A stretch of DNA of 64,000 nt from Desulfovibrio sp. (GCF_019424165.1 NZ_JAHZAA010000001.1:186001-250000); one strand, 5' to 3'; numbered from the stretch's first letter, positions 35,566 through 45,406 are shown. Notes: a model not told the origin generated them from the sequence alone. A program made the numbers and translations.

Positions 35566-36852
35566 GTGAAGTTGGAACTGCACCGCATCATGGTCAGCAA
35601 GCTGGCCTTTGGCGCGCACACCGGCATCCGCGACGGCGTGCTTACCGTCAACCGGGAAGAGCTGACAGCCCTGCTCAAGCAGGACGAGCGCCTTGCCAGT
35701 GTCGAGATTGACGCCGCCCACCCCGGCGAAAGCGTGCGCATTATGCCCGTGAAAGACGCTATTGAACCCCGCTGCAAGCTGGAAGGCCCGGGAGAGGTAT
35801 TTCCCGGCTGGATTGGCGATGTGGAAAATGCCGGAGAAGGCAAGACGCTGGTACTGACCGGCATGGCCGTGCTGACCACGGGCCGCGTGGTGGCCCCGCA
35901 GGAAGGCATCGTGGACATGAGTGGCCCCGGCGCTGACTACACCCCTTTTTCCAAGACATGCAACCTGACCCTTGCCCTGTCTGCCGCCGCAGACCTTGAG
36001 CCGCACCAGTGCGAGGCCTGCTTCCGCCTGGTCGGACTGCGCACGGCCCATTACCTGGCCGCGGCCTGCAAGGAAACCGCGGCGGACAAGGTGGAAGAGT
36101 TTGATTTTCCGCCGTTCAGCGAAGCCATGCACGCTTACCCCGACCTGCCCAAGGTGGCCTATATCTACATGCTCCAGTCCCAGGGCCTGCTGCACGATAC
36201 CTGGGTGTACGGCGTGGATGCCAAGCGCACTCTGCCGACCATGATCAGCCCCACCGAAGTTATGGACGGGGCCATCATATCCGGCAACTGCGTGTCTGCC
36301 TGCGACAAGAACAATACTTACGTACACCTGAACAATCCGGTTATCCGCAGCCTGTACGATCACCACGGCAAGGACCTGAACTTTGTCGGCGTTATCATCA
36401 CCAACGAAAACGTGACCCTGGCGGACAAGAAGCGCAGTTCTTCCTATGCGGTCAAGCTGGCGCGCATGATGGGCGTTGATGCCGTGGTCATCAGCGAAGA
36501 AGGCTTCGGCAACCCCGATGCCGACCTCATCATGAACTGCCGCAAGTCCGAGCAGGCGGGCATCAGAACCGTGCTCATCACCGACGAGTTCGCGGGCCGC
36601 GACGGCTCAAGCCAGTCCCTGGCCGACTCCTGCCCCGAGGGCGATGCCTGCGTGACTGCGGGCAATGCCAACGAGGTCATCATCCTGCCGCCCATGCAGA
36701 AAATCATCGGTGATCAGGCCCCGGCCGAAACCATCGCCGGCGGCTTCTTCGGCTCCGTGCGCGAAGACGGCAGCCTTGAAGTGGAATTGCAGGCCATACT
36801 CGGCGCCACCAACGAACTGGGCTTTAACCGCATCGGCGGCCGCACCCTGTAG
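35566..36852 (+). CDS. grdE: Glycine reductase component B, proprotein GrdE
   Basis: A 428-residue proprotein of the substrate-specific component B. GrdE is cleaved to two chains, producing a carbonyl (pyruvoyl-type) group that binds the amino group of glycine. The cleavage site is visible as Asn241-Cys242 in SGNCVSACDKN, the same position as in the known clostridial protein. The start is GTG at 35566, preceded by AAAAGGAGA and two bases after grdX. It acts with GrdB to pass a carboxymethyl group to the selenocysteine of GrdA. Confidence 0.95.
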   Translation: MKLELHRIMVSKLAFGAHTGIRDGVLTVNREELTALLKQDERLASVEIDAAHPGESVRIMPVKDAIEPRCKLEGPGEVFPGWIGDVENAGEGKTLVLTGMAVLTTGRVVAPQEGIVDMSGPGADYTPFSKTCNLTLALSAAADLEPHQCEACFRLVGLRTAHYLAAACKETAADKVEEFDFPPFSEAMHAYPDLPKVAYIYMLQSQGLLHDTWVYGVDAKRTLPTMISPTEVMDGAIISGNCVSACDKNNTYVHLNNPVIRSLYDHHGKDLNFVGVIITNENVTLADKKRSSSYAVKLARMMGVDAVVISEEGFGNPDADLIMNCRKSEQAGIRTVLITDEFAGRDGSSQSLADSCPEGDACVTAGNANEVIILPPMQKIIGDQAPAETIAGGFFGSVREDGSLEVELQAILGATNELGFNRIGGRTL

Positions 36853-36883
36853 GGGCGTCCGGCTCAAGGAGCAGGAGACTATC

Positions 36884-38188
36884 ATGGCATATAAGCTTGT
36901 GCATTATATAAATCAGTTTTTTGCCGGTATCGGCGGTGAAGACAAGGCCGACGTCAGCCCCGAAGTGCGCGAAGGCATCGTGGGGCCCGGCATGGCCTTC
37001 AAGGCCGCCCTGGGCGATCAGGCCGAAATCGTGGCCACCTTTATCTGCGGCGATAACTATTGCGCCAACAACCTCGACGCCGTGGCCGCCAAGATGGTGG
37101 AAACCGTAAAGAGCTTTGGGGCTGACGGCCTCATTGCCGGGCCTGCCTTTAACGCGGGCCGTTACGGTACTGCCTGCGGCGCGGTGTGCGCCGCGGTCAA
37201 CAAGCAGCTTGGCCTGCCCGTGGTGAGCGGCATGTACCGCGAAAGCCCCGGCGTGGACCTGTACCGCAAGGAAGTAACCATTGTGGAAACGGCCGACAGC
37301 GCCCGAGGCATGGGCAAGGCCGTGCCGGCCATGGCCGCTGTGATGCTCAAGCTGCTGCGCGGCGAAGAAATCGCCGACCCGGCGGCCGAAGGCATTTTTC
37401 CCAAGGGCATCCGCAAGAACATGTTTTATGACGAGCCCGGAGCCGAGCGTGCTGTGCGCATGCTCATCCAGAAGGTCAAGGGCGAAGAATTCAAGACCGA
37501 ATACGCCATGCCCATATTCGACCGCGTGGACCCGCGTCCGGCGATTGCCGATATGAGCAAGGCCACCATTGCCGTGGTTACCTCGGGCGGCATCGTGCCT
37601 GAAGGCAACCCCGACCACATCGCCGCTTCGTCGGCCCAGAACTTCGGCGCATACAGCATCGAAGGCGTTACCGACCTTGAAAAGGGCAAGTACCTCACTG
37701 CTCACGGCGGCTATGACCAGACCTACGCCAACCAGGATCCTGACCGCGTGCTGCCTATAGACGTGCTGCGCGACATGGAAAAGGAAGGCAAGATCGGCAA
37801 GCTCTACAACGTGTTCTATACCACCGTGGGTAACGGCACATCTGTCGCCAACTCGCGCAAGTTCGGAACAGAAATCGGTTCGCAGCTCAAGGCCGCACAT
37901 GTGGATGGGGTCATACTTACATCCACTTGAGGCACGTGCACGCGTTGCGGTGCAACGCTCGCAAAGGCCATTGAAGAAGCTGCCGATGTGCCCGTGGTCC
38001 ACATGTGCACCATCGTACCCATTTCCCTGAGTATCGGGGCCAACCGTATTGTGCCTACTGTGTCCATTCCTCACCCCCTGGGCAATCCCGAGCTTTCTGC
38101 CGCTGAAGAAAAGCACCTGCGGCGCGAGCTGGTGCTCAAGGCCCTTCAGGCCCTTTCCACCGGGGTAGACGGGCAGACGGTGTTCTAG
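36884..38188 (+). CDS. grdB: Glycine reductase component B, selenoprotein GrdB
   Basis: A 434-residue selenoprotein. The TGA at 37928-37930 is codon 349, read as selenocysteine in the motif TSTUGTCTRCG, matching the known Sec near 350. Translation continues to the TAG at 38186. A clear SECIS hairpin follows. GrdB with processed GrdE forms component B, which activates glycine and forms Se-carboxymethyl-selenocysteine on GrdA. The ATG follows AGGAGCAGGAG. Automatic annotation would split the gene at 37930. Confidence 0.95.
37942..37958 (+). promoter_or_regulatory. SECIS element of grdB
   Basis: The perfect 7-bp stem GCGTTGC-GGT-GCAACGC starts 11 bases after the UGA. Spacing and the GGU loop are the same as in the E. 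coli fdhF SECIS. Confidence 0.88.
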
Positions 38189-38430
38189 CCCGCACGGGTT
38201 TTCGTTCTCCGGCTTCCGGCAGCGCGGCAAAAGCGTCCGGAAGCCGGGGGCAGACCGGCGGCCAAACGGCGGGCAGGCGGCATCCACGGTTGCGTGACAT
38301 GCCGCCCGGCCCAGAAAGGCCTTCGCCCGCAGACCGGGCCTTGCCGGAGCCGGAAACCAAAGGAACACACAGCAGACTTCGCGGCCGGATAACGCCACGG
38401 CGTATGCATACGGCCCTTCAAGGAGTTTTT

Positions 38431-39345
38431 ATGGAAAAGCGTGAACTGGTCATCATCGGCGCAGGTCCGGCGGGCCTTTCTGCCGCCATTTACGGCAAGC
38501 GCGCCGGTCTTGATACACTTGTTCTGGAAAAGGGCCGTCCCGGCGGCCAGATACTGACCACCAGCAGGGTGGAAAACTATCCCGGCATCATTGACGGCAC
38601 GGGTACAGGGCTGGCCGATGCGTTTCGTGCGCATGCGGAATTTTTCAAGGCGGAGTTTCGCTCGGTTTCGGTGCAAAAGCTCGAAGTGCGCGGCAACGAA
38701 AAAATCATCACCCTCAAGGATGGCACTGAAATAGCCGCCGGGGCCGTGATCGTTGCCAGCGGAGCCTATTTTCGCAAACAGGGCTGCCCCGGCGAAAAGA
38801 AATACACGGGCATGGGCGTTTCCTATTGCGCCGTGTGCGACGCAGCCTTTTTTGAAGACCTTGAAGTGGCTGTTATCGGCGGCGGCAATACCGCTGTGGA
38901 AGAAGCCTGCTACCTCACGGGCTTTGCCTCCAAGGTGTATCTCATCCATCGCCGCGACGAATTCCGTGCAGACAAGCTTGTGGTGGAGCACGCCCTGGCA
39001 AATCCCAAGATTGTGCCTGTGCTGGACAGCGTGCTTGAATCCATTGAAGGCAGCGACATGGTTGAAAAAATCATGGTGCGCAACGTGAAAACCAATGAAA
39101 TGCGCCAGATCGACCTGAGCGGCGTGTTCATCTTCATAGGCACATTGCCCAATGCGGAGTTTCTGCATGATCTGCTGCAGACGGATGCGGGCGGCTGGAT
39201 AGTCACCGACGACAAGCTGCAAACCTCTGTTCCGGGCATTTTTGCAGCAGGCGACGTACGCAACACCTCGTTGCGGCAGGTTGTCACAGCGGCCGGCGAC
39301 GGCGCACGGGCTGCCATGGCAGCCTATGCCTACCTTCAACACTAG
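38431..39345 (+). CDS. trxB: Thioredoxin reductase of the glycine reductase operon
   Basis: A 304-residue FAD/NADPH flavoprotein. It has the FAD motif IIGAGPAGLSAA, the redox-active Cys133-Cys136 in SYCAVCDAAFF, the NAD(P) motif VIGGGNTAVEEA, and the C-terminal FAD motif GIFAAGDVRNTSLRQ. The nucleotide-binding region has HRRDEFRA, consistent with NADPH use. It would reduce the operon's TrxA, which in turn regenerates GrdA. The ATG at 38431 follows AAGGAG. It is inserted between component B and component C genes. Confidence 0.95.
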   Translation: MEKRELVIIGAGPAGLSAAIYGKRAGLDTLVLEKGRPGGQILTTSRVENYPGIIDGTGTGLADAFRAHAEFFKAEFRSVSVQKLEVRGNEKIITLKDGTEIAAGAVIVASGAYFRKQGCPGEKKYTGMGVSYCAVCDAAFFEDLEVAVIGGGNTAVEEACYLTGFASKVYLIHRRDEFRADKLVVEHALANPKIVPVLDSVLESIEGSDMVEKIMVRNVKTNEMRQIDLSGVFIFIGTLPNAEFLHDLLQTDAGGWIVTDDKLQTSVPGIFAAGDVRNTSLRQVVTAAGDGARAAMAAYAYLQH

Positions 39346-39481
39346 AGCGTCACACAACGGAACGAGTGCATGAACCGCAAGGCCTGTGCCTTGCCGTGGA
39401 ACAGGTACTGGCAGGCCCGCCCTGTCGTTACGCAACTCTTTCAAGTGACAGCGCTCTGCAACGAGGCTGGAGGATAGCAGC

Positions 39482-41017
39482 ATGAAAACTGTTGGCATCA
39501 AGGCCGCGGCGTACTGCCTCAACTTTGCGCCGGAACTGGCCCTGCATCATGGCGGCACGCCGGCGCAGGAGCGCCGCGCCAAGCCCGACTCCGAATTCCT
39601 GCGCGAACTGCCCAAGCACGCGCAAACCTTTGAGCAGGCGGCATCTTACGCGCCCAACAAAACCTATGTGGGCGCCATGAGCGTGGACGAGCTGGCCGCA
39701 GCCCCCGCACCCTGGATAGATAATCTCGGCGAGCCGCAGCGCTTCGGCAAGTTTGGCGAAATCATGCCCGAGGATGAATTTATCGGGCTTATGGATATCT
39801 GCGACGTTTTTGACCTTATCTGGCTTGAAGAAGGTTTTGCCACGGCCGTGGCCGCCAAGCTGGCCCAGAATCCGGTCATGGGCGAAAAGCAGATGGCCCG
39901 TCTTGAAAAGGGCAGGCCCGAAGCCGAACTTCTTGAGGCCATTGAAAAGCACCACGCCTTGCCCCTGTATTTTGAAGGCAAGGTGGTGGGCTGCTGCCGT
40001 CGCGCCCACGACACCGATGAAAACCTCGAAGCCGGGATCATGCTGGAAAACCTCGCCAGCAAGGCCAGCGCCGTGCTTTGCCTGCTGCATCTGATCAAGA
40101 ACGCGGGCATGGCTCCGGCGGATGTGGACTTTGTGGTGGAATGCTCGGAAGAAGCCGTGGGCGACGCCATGCAACGCGGTGGCGGCAATATGGCCAAGGC
40201 CATTGCCGAAATAGCCGAATGCGTCAATGCCAGCGGATTTGACGTGCGCGGCTTCTGCGCAGCGCCCGTGGCGGCCATGATCACGGCGGCGGGCATGGTT
40301 GCCAGCGGCGTGCGCCCCAATGTGGTGGTCATCAGCGGCGGCTCTGTACCCAAGCTGTATATGAACGCCCGCGACCATATCAAAAAGGGCGCTGTCCCGC
40401 TTGAAAACTGCGTGGGCAGCTTTGCCCTGCTGCTGGTTCCCGATGACGGGCAGACGCCTGTCATGCGGCTTGAAGGCATCGGCAAACATACGGTGGGGGC
40501 CGGGGCTTCGCCCCAGGCCATCACAACGGCCCTGACTTTTGACCCGCTGTCCCGCGTTGGCCTCAAGCTGACGGATGTGGACAAGTACGCCCCGGAACTG
40601 CACAACGCAGAAATCACCCTGCCTGCGGGCGCAGGCAACGTGCCTGAAGCCAACTATAAGATGATCGCGGCCCTGGCTGTCATGAAAGGGCAGATCGAGC
40701 GTGGCGACATCCAGAAGTTTGTGGACGAGCGCGGCATGCCGGGCTTTGCACAGACCCAGGGGCACATTCCTTCGGGCGTTCCCTATGTGGGGCATGCCCT
40801 TGAAGCCCTGAAAGAGGGGCGCATCAAGCGGGCCATGATCATCGGCAAGGGCAGCCTTTTCCTGGGCCGCCTGACAAATCTGGCTGACGGAGTTTCCTTT
40901 ATCATGGAAGCGCCGGGAAGCGCCCCTGCGGCGCAGGACGTCAGCCAGGCGGATGTGACGGAAATGCTGCTCGACACTTTGGGCGATCTGGCGGCCAATC
41001 TGCAAAAGGGCCGGTAG
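39482..41017 (+). CDS. grdC: Glycine reductase component C, beta subunit GrdC
   Basis: A 511-residue subunit of the acetyl-phosphate-forming component C. It resembles beta-ketoacyl-ACP synthase III/FabH-type folds in its middle part (GMAPADVDFVVECSEEAVGD, GFCAAPVAAMITAAGMVASG). Together with GrdD it takes the carboxymethyl-selenoether of GrdA, forms an acetyl-thioester and releases acetyl phosphate. The ATG follows GGAGG. It is 10 bases upstream of grdD. Confidence 0.94.
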   Translation: MKTVGIKAAAYCLNFAPELALHHGGTPAQERRAKPDSEFLRELPKHAQTFEQAASYAPNKTYVGAMSVDELAAAPAPWIDNLGEPQRFGKFGEIMPEDEFIGLMDICDVFDLIWLEEGFATAVAAKLAQNPVMGEKQMARLEKGRPEAELLEAIEKHHALPLYFEGKVVGCCRRAHDTDENLEAGIMLENLASKASAVLCLLHLIKNAGMAPADVDFVVECSEEAVGDAMQRGGGNMAKAIAEIAECVNASGFDVRGFCAAPVAAMITAAGMVASGVRPNVVVISGGSVPKLYMNARDHIKKGAVPLENCVGSFALLLVPDDGQTPVMRLEGIGKHTVGAGASPQAITTALTFDPLSRVGLKLTDVDKYAPELHNAEITLPAGAGNVPEANYKMIAALAVMKGQIERGDIQKFVDERGMPGFAQTQGHIPSGVPYVGHALEALKEGRIKRAMIIGKGSLFLGRLTNLADGVSFIMEAPGSAPAAQDVSQADVTEMLLDTLGDLAANLQKGR

Positions 41018-41027
41018 AGGAGGGGCT

Positions 41028-42194
41028 ATGGCTAGTCAAAACGACAAGCGCGCCATCCTCGGCAAGGCTCTTGAGGACCTGGTGACGCGGGCGCGCAGCG
41101 GGCGCGAGCCGTGCCGCATAGGGCTCATGGCTGCCGGAGGCGAGCATTCGGATATGGAGTTCATCACGGCTGCGGCTGCCGCCATGAAGGAAGACGCAGC
41201 CCTGACCGTGGTGGGGGTCGGCCCGCGCCCTGCCGGGCTGCTGCCCGCGGGTATGGACTGGATCGAAACCGGCTGCGAGGGCGGCGAACTGGCCGCAGGC
41301 ATGGAAAAGGCCCTGGACAGCGGCCATATCCAGGGGGCTGTGGCCCTGCACTATCCCTTCCCGCTGGGCGTGAGCACCGTAGGCCGTATACTTACGCCTG
41401 CTCTGGGCAAGGCCATGTTCGTGGCCTGCACCACAGGTATGAGCGCCGCAAAAAGGCCGCAGGCCCTGCTGCGCAATGCGGTGCTGGGCATCGCCGTGGC
41501 AAAAGCTTCGGGGCTGGCCGCGCCCACCGTGGGCGTGCTCAATGTGGATGCGGCCCCCCAGGTCTTGCGCGCCCTGAACCGCATGGCCGAAAAGGGCTAT
41601 GCCCTGAACCTCGGGCAGAGCGTCAGGGGCGACGGCGGCTCACTGCTGCGTGGCAACGACCTTTTGCGCGGTGCTGTTGACGTGTGCGTCACGGATACGC
41701 TGACGGGCAATGTGCTCATGAAGCTCTTTGGCGCATTCACTTCGGGCGGCGCATACGAAACCACCGGCTGGGGCTACGGGCCTTCCGTCGGCGAAGGCTG
41801 GAACAAGGTTGTAAGCATCATCTCCCGTGCATCGGGATCTCCGGTTATTGCCAACGCCCTTGCCTATACGGCGGCGGCCGTGCGCGGCAGACTGCCTGCC
41901 CTGGTAGCTGAAGAATTGCGTATGGCGCGTGCTGCCGGGCTGGATGATGAGCTGGCCGCCTTTGAAAAGAGCGATGCCGCCCCGGCCGTTCAGGTGTCGC
42001 CGCCCCCGGTTGAACCCACTGATGAAGAAATACACGGCATTGACGTGCTGGATCTGGAGCAGGCCGTGCGCTGCCTGTGGAAGGAAAAAATATATGCCGA
42101 GGCCGCCATGGGCTGCACCGGCCCTGTGGTGAAGCTGGCTTCGGCCCGGCTTGAGGCTGCGCGTAAGATATTGGCGGATGCCGGTTACATTTGA
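41028..42194 (+). CDS. grdD: Glycine reductase component C, alpha subunit GrdD
   Basis: A 388-residue PlsX-like subunit of component C, carrying the cysteine that bears the acetyl-thioester. The conserved C-terminal MGCTGPVV (Cys363) fits the catalytic Cys of clostridial GrdD, and a second candidate Cys lies in VACTTGMS (near 134). It phosphorolyses the thioester to acetyl phosphate. It begins 10 bases after grdC, with GAGGAGGGG as ribosome site. Confidence 0.94.
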   Translation: MASQNDKRAILGKALEDLVTRARSGREPCRIGLMAAGGEHSDMEFITAAAAAMKEDAALTVVGVGPRPAGLLPAGMDWIETGCEGGELAAGMEKALDSGHIQGAVALHYPFPLGVSTVGRILTPALGKAMFVACTTGMSAAKRPQALLRNAVLGIAVAKASGLAAPTVGVLNVDAAPQVLRALNRMAEKGYALNLGQSVRGDGGSLLRGNDLLRGAVDVCVTDTLTGNVLMKLFGAFTSGGAYETTGWGYGPSVGEGWNKVVSIISRASGSPVIANALAYTAAAVRGRLPALVAEELRMARAAGLDDELAAFEKSDAAPAVQVSPPPVEPTDEEIHGIDVLDLEQAVRCLWKEKIYAEAAMGCTGPVVKLASARLEAARKILADAGYI

Positions 42195-42298
42195 TCCTCC
42201 GGCAGGCGGGCCGCCCTGGGTCGGAGCCGTCCGGCACAGGCCCCGGCCCGCCTTTACCCATAAAGTTTCAACCATCCGCAAGCAAAGCGAGGTGCATG

Positions 42299-42616
42299 AT
42301 GATTATTGTCGATAAGGAAAACTTTGAAGCCGAAGTGCAGCAGAGCGCCATGCCCTGCGTGGTGGACCTGTGGGGTCCGCAGTGCGGTCCCTGCCTGGCC
42401 CTTATGCCCGCAGTGGAAGAACTGGCCGCCGCCTATGAAGGCAAGGTCAAGTTCTGCAAGCTCAATGTGGCGGAAAACCGCCGTCTGGTCATCAGCCTGC
42501 GCGTCATGGCCGTGCCGACCATCCTGTTTTACAAGGGTGGCGAGTGCGTGGCCCGTCTGACCGGTGATGCCGTGTCCATCGAGTCCATCAAGGCTGAAAC
42601 GGACAAGCTGCTGTAA
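42299..42616 (+). CDS. trxA: Thioredoxin of the glycine reductase system
   Basis: A 105-residue thioredoxin with Cys29 and Cys32 in LWGPQCGPC. Ordinary thioredoxins have WAxWCGPC; the WGPxC form is typical of thioredoxins linked to glycine reductase. It delivers electrons from TrxB to GrdA. Of two adjacent ATG codons (42296, 42299) the second has better spacing from GAGG. It lies between grdD and grdA. Confidence 0.93.
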   Translation: MIIVDKENFEAEVQQSAMPCVVDLWGPQCGPCLALMPAVEELAAAYEGKVKFCKLNVAENRRLVISLRVMAVPTILFYKGGECVARLTGDAVSIESIKAETDKLL

Positions 42617-42727
42617 CAGTTTCGCGTCGGGGCAGGCCGGTACGGCCTGCCCGGCGCCTGGATGAGGATGACGGGCCGCCGCATAGGCCCGTATTGGCAG
42701 AACGCCCATAATCTCAAGGAGTATGCA

Positions 42728-43204
42728 ATGGGTAAGCTTACAGGCAAGAAGCTTCTGCTGCTTGGCGAAAGGGACGGCGTACCCGGCCCGGCCATGGCGG
42801 ATGTCTTCGCAAATTCGGGCGCGGAAATATTGTTTTCCGCTACCGAATGCTTTGTCTGAACGGCCGCAGGGGCCATGGATCTGGAAAATCAGCAGCGCGT
42901 CAAGGACGCGGCTGAGAAGTTTGGTGGCGAGAACGTTGTGGTGATTCTCGGCTCTTCCGACCCTGAAGGGGCGGAAATTTATGCCGAAACCGTCACCATG
43001 GGCGACCCCACCTTCGCCGGACCCTTGGCAGGAGTCCCGTTGGGACTCTGCGTATATCACATTCTTGAACCCGAAATCAAAGCAGAAGCCGATCCCGCCA
43101 AGTGGGAAGAGCAGATCAGCATGATGGAAATGGTCCTTAACGTGGACGCGCTCGTGGAATCTGTAAGAAAGATGCGCGAAGCCAACAGCAAGTTCAGCCT
43201 TTAG
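42728..43204 (+). CDS. grdA: Glycine reductase selenoprotein A
   Basis: A 158-residue selenoprotein. The TGA at 42857-42859 is codon 44, giving TECFVUTAAGAMDLE, the same position as in characterised GrdA (CxxU motif, Cys41 and Sec44). GrdA shuttles the carboxymethyl group from component B to component C and is reduced by thioredoxin. The frame is open to the stop at 43202-43204. Automatic annotation would give two fragments. It is the last gene of the operon. A GC-rich stretch (GGCCGCAGGGGCC) just after the TGA could be the SECIS stem. Confidence 0.96.
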
Positions 43205-43648
43205 GAACATTGCCCGCCTGAACTGTACGCAAGGTTTTGAGGGTACATCCTTTCAGGCCTTGCTCCGGCGGCTGCCGCCGGATACAGGGACGGGTTCGGA
43301 ATAAAAACGCATAAAAACAGAACTCCGCCTGTCGGGAAACCGCAGGCGGAGTTCTTCGCTTGTGCTATAATCAGCCAGAAAAAATGGAAATTACAGGTAT
43401 AACGGCGCTACGTTCAGGAGTGTTTCTCAAGTAATATTTATAACAATTATGGTAAATTATCTTATTAACTGTGCCCTATAGCTTGCATAAATTTTGCCGA
43501 TATGTTTCGGTAGGGGATCAGATAATTCGCGAAGATTCATGGGCGATGCATGTCGCCATATGGCATTCTTTGACCACTGCAGTAATGCAGAGAATATATA
43601 TTTGTATACAGGAAAGAACTGTTCAACTCTCAGCCAAGCAGTGTTACT
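43205..43648. other. Intergenic region: operon end and MCP promoter
   Basis: After the terminator at 43319-43357 the DNA is strikingly AT-rich. A likely sigma-70 promoter for the MCP gene is TTGACC (43570-43575) with ATATAT about 18 bases later. The small palindrome CTGCA-GTAA-TGCAG (43578-43591) lies between the boxes and could be an operator. No gene seen. Confidence 0.5.
43319..43357 (+). terminator. Terminator of the glycine reductase operon
   Basis: AGAACTCCGCCTG (43319-43331) pairs with CAGGCGGAGTTCT (43343-43355). The A-run upstream and TTCTTC downstream make a moderately strong terminator. Confidence 0.75.
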
Positions 43649-45406
43649 ATGAATTCATTTTCTTTGCGCGGAAAGTTCATTTTGACGATAACCATAGGTG
43701 CTGTGGCTCTTGCTGCCATGTTCGCCTTTTCTCTTGACGCTGTTTCTACGCTTGACCGCTCGTTCTTGCAGATGCGGAATGTGGATGTGGTGGGCAAGAT
43801 AACCAGCCTTGAAATAGGCAAGGACATCAACTATGTGAGCCGCCTCACCCGTGATGCCATGCTGGGCGGCAACATTGAAAAGGATATCAAGCAGCAGAGC
43901 GACATCGCCAAGCGTAACGAAGAGCGCTTTCAGCAGCTTGCCGCCATGCCTTTCAGCGGTGAGGAAAAAAAGATTATTGACGAGGCCCGCACGGCCGCCA
44001 TCAACTTTATCGCCAATGGTCGCGATGTTCTTTTGCCGCTTCAGTCCGTTCCTGCTGACGAACGGTACAAGGGCTATAAAGAATATGCCAAACTGGTCAC
44101 CCCCTACGCCATGGCCTATCGTGATCAGGGCGGCCTGTTTGACAAGGCCATGAATGCCCGTTTTGATGCCGCCATGCAGCAGATGCAGGAACAGCTTGAG
44201 CACAGCCGCACGACCATGTGGATAATACTGGCTGTTTCCATGCTGGCTATTTACGGTGTGGGTTTTGCCTCTACCAGTCGCGATCTCAACGTCATGCGCG
44301 AGTGTATCGCCTTTGCCGGTGAACTGGGGTCTGACGACCTCACACGCAGGCTTGATACCAGTAAAAGGTCTTCCATCACGCCTCTGGCCAAAGCGCTGAA
44401 CGCCACTGCGGATAACCTGGACAGCTTCAGGGCCGAAACACGCAAGGCCACAGCCGAAGCCCAGAAAGAGCGCGATGAGGCCCAGGGCTTCATGCATCAG
44501 GCACAGGCGGCCAAGGAAGAAGCCGAAAAGGCCAAGATTGAAGGCATGCTCTACGCCGCAAGCCAGCTTGAAGCAGTGGTGCAGACGCTTAACAACACCA
44601 CTGATAATCTTTCCAGCCTTATCCACAGCGCCAATAACGGCACCACCCGCCAGGCTGACCGCATGCGCGAAACAGCCTCGGCCATGGAGCAGATGAACGC
44701 TTCCATGCTTGAGGTGGCCCAAAGCTCCTCCCACGCGGCAGGCACCGCTGACCAGACCAGAAGCAAGGCCCAGGACGGATCGACCTCGGTTACGGAACTG
44801 CTCGACAATATCCGCGAGGTGCAGCAGCAGGCCGGAGAAATGAAAGACGGCATGGCCGGGCTTGGTGTTCAGGCCGAGGCCATTGGCAAGGTGCTTAACG
44901 TCATTGCCGACATTGCCGACCAGACCAACCTGCTGGCCCTGAACGCCGCCATTGAAGCCGCGCGCGCAGGCGATGCCGGACGCGGCTTTGCCGTGGTGGC
45001 CGACGAGGTGCGCAAACTGGCCGAAAAAACCATGACAGCCACCAGAGAAGTGGGTGAAGCCATCGGCGGCATACAGTCAGGCACAACGCACACCATTGAC
45101 GTGGTTACCCGCACAGTTTCCCGCATTCAGGGCGCCAGCGAACTGGCTGACCGTTCCGGCGCGGCTCTGGCGGAGATTGTGTCCATGGTCGACCTGACCA
45201 CAGATCAGGTGCGCGCCATTGCCGCTGCTTCGGAAGAGCAGTCTGCCGCCAGTTCTGAAATCAACCGCAGCCTGGACGAAGTGGACAGAATCTCTGGCGA
45301 AAATGCTTCGTTCATGCATCAGTCCGCAGACTCCATCGTGGAGCTGTCGCGGCAGGCCAGCGTGCTTCAGGACCTTATCAGCCAGATGAAGCAGGGCGGC
45401 GCGTAA
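43649..45406 (+). CDS. Methyl-accepting chemotaxis protein, four-helix-bundle sensor type
   Basis: A 585-residue transducer. It has membrane helix 1 (about 8-30), an all-helical periplasmic sensor (about 35-185, 4HB-like), membrane helix 2 (about 190-210), a HAMP-like segment, a long coiled coil and the signalling tip DQTNLLALNAAIEAARAGD with GRGFAVVADEVRKLAEKT. It is encoded directly after the glycine reductase operon but behind its own terminator and promoter, so a role in taxis to glycine is only a guess. The ATG at 43649 has a weak ribosome site. Confidence 0.93.
   Translation: MNSFSLRGKFILTITIGAVALAAMFAFSLDAVSTLDRSFLQMRNVDVVGKITSLEIGKDINYVSRLTRDAMLGGNIEKDIKQQSDIAKRNEERFQQLAAMPFSGEEKKIIDEARTAAINFIANGRDVLLPLQSVPADERYKGYKEYAKLVTPYAMAYRDQGGLFDKAMNARFDAAMQQMQEQLEHSRTTMWIILAVSMLAIYGVGFASTSRDLNVMRECIAFAGELGSDDLTRRLDTSKRSSITPLAKALNATADNLDSFRAETRKATAEAQKERDEAQGFMHQAQAAKEEAEKAKIEGMLYAASQLEAVVQTLNNTTDNLSSLIHSANNGTTRQADRMRETASAMEQMNASMLEVAQSSSHAAGTADQTRSKAQDGSTSVTELLDNIREVQQQAGEMKDGMAGLGVQAEAIGKVLNVIADIADQTNLLALNAAIEAARAGDAGRGFAVVADEVRKLAEKTMTATREVGEAIGGIQSGTTHTIDVVTRTVSRIQGASELADRSGAALAEIVSMVDLTTDQVRAIAAASEEQSAASSEINRSLDEVDRISGENASFMHQSADSIVELSRQASVLQDLISQMKQGGA

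Noticed and set aside
37928..37930. Stop codon splitting grdB
   Set aside because: It is the expected selenocysteine codon: correct position for GrdB, open frame and family match afterwards, and a clear SECIS hairpin.
36824..38398. Open frame of 524 codons on the minus strand
   Set aside because: Antisense to grdB, which is certain.
42857..42859. Stop codon splitting grdA into two short genes
   Set aside because: It is codon 44, the known selenocysteine position in the CxxU motif, and the downstream frame is the rest of GrdA.
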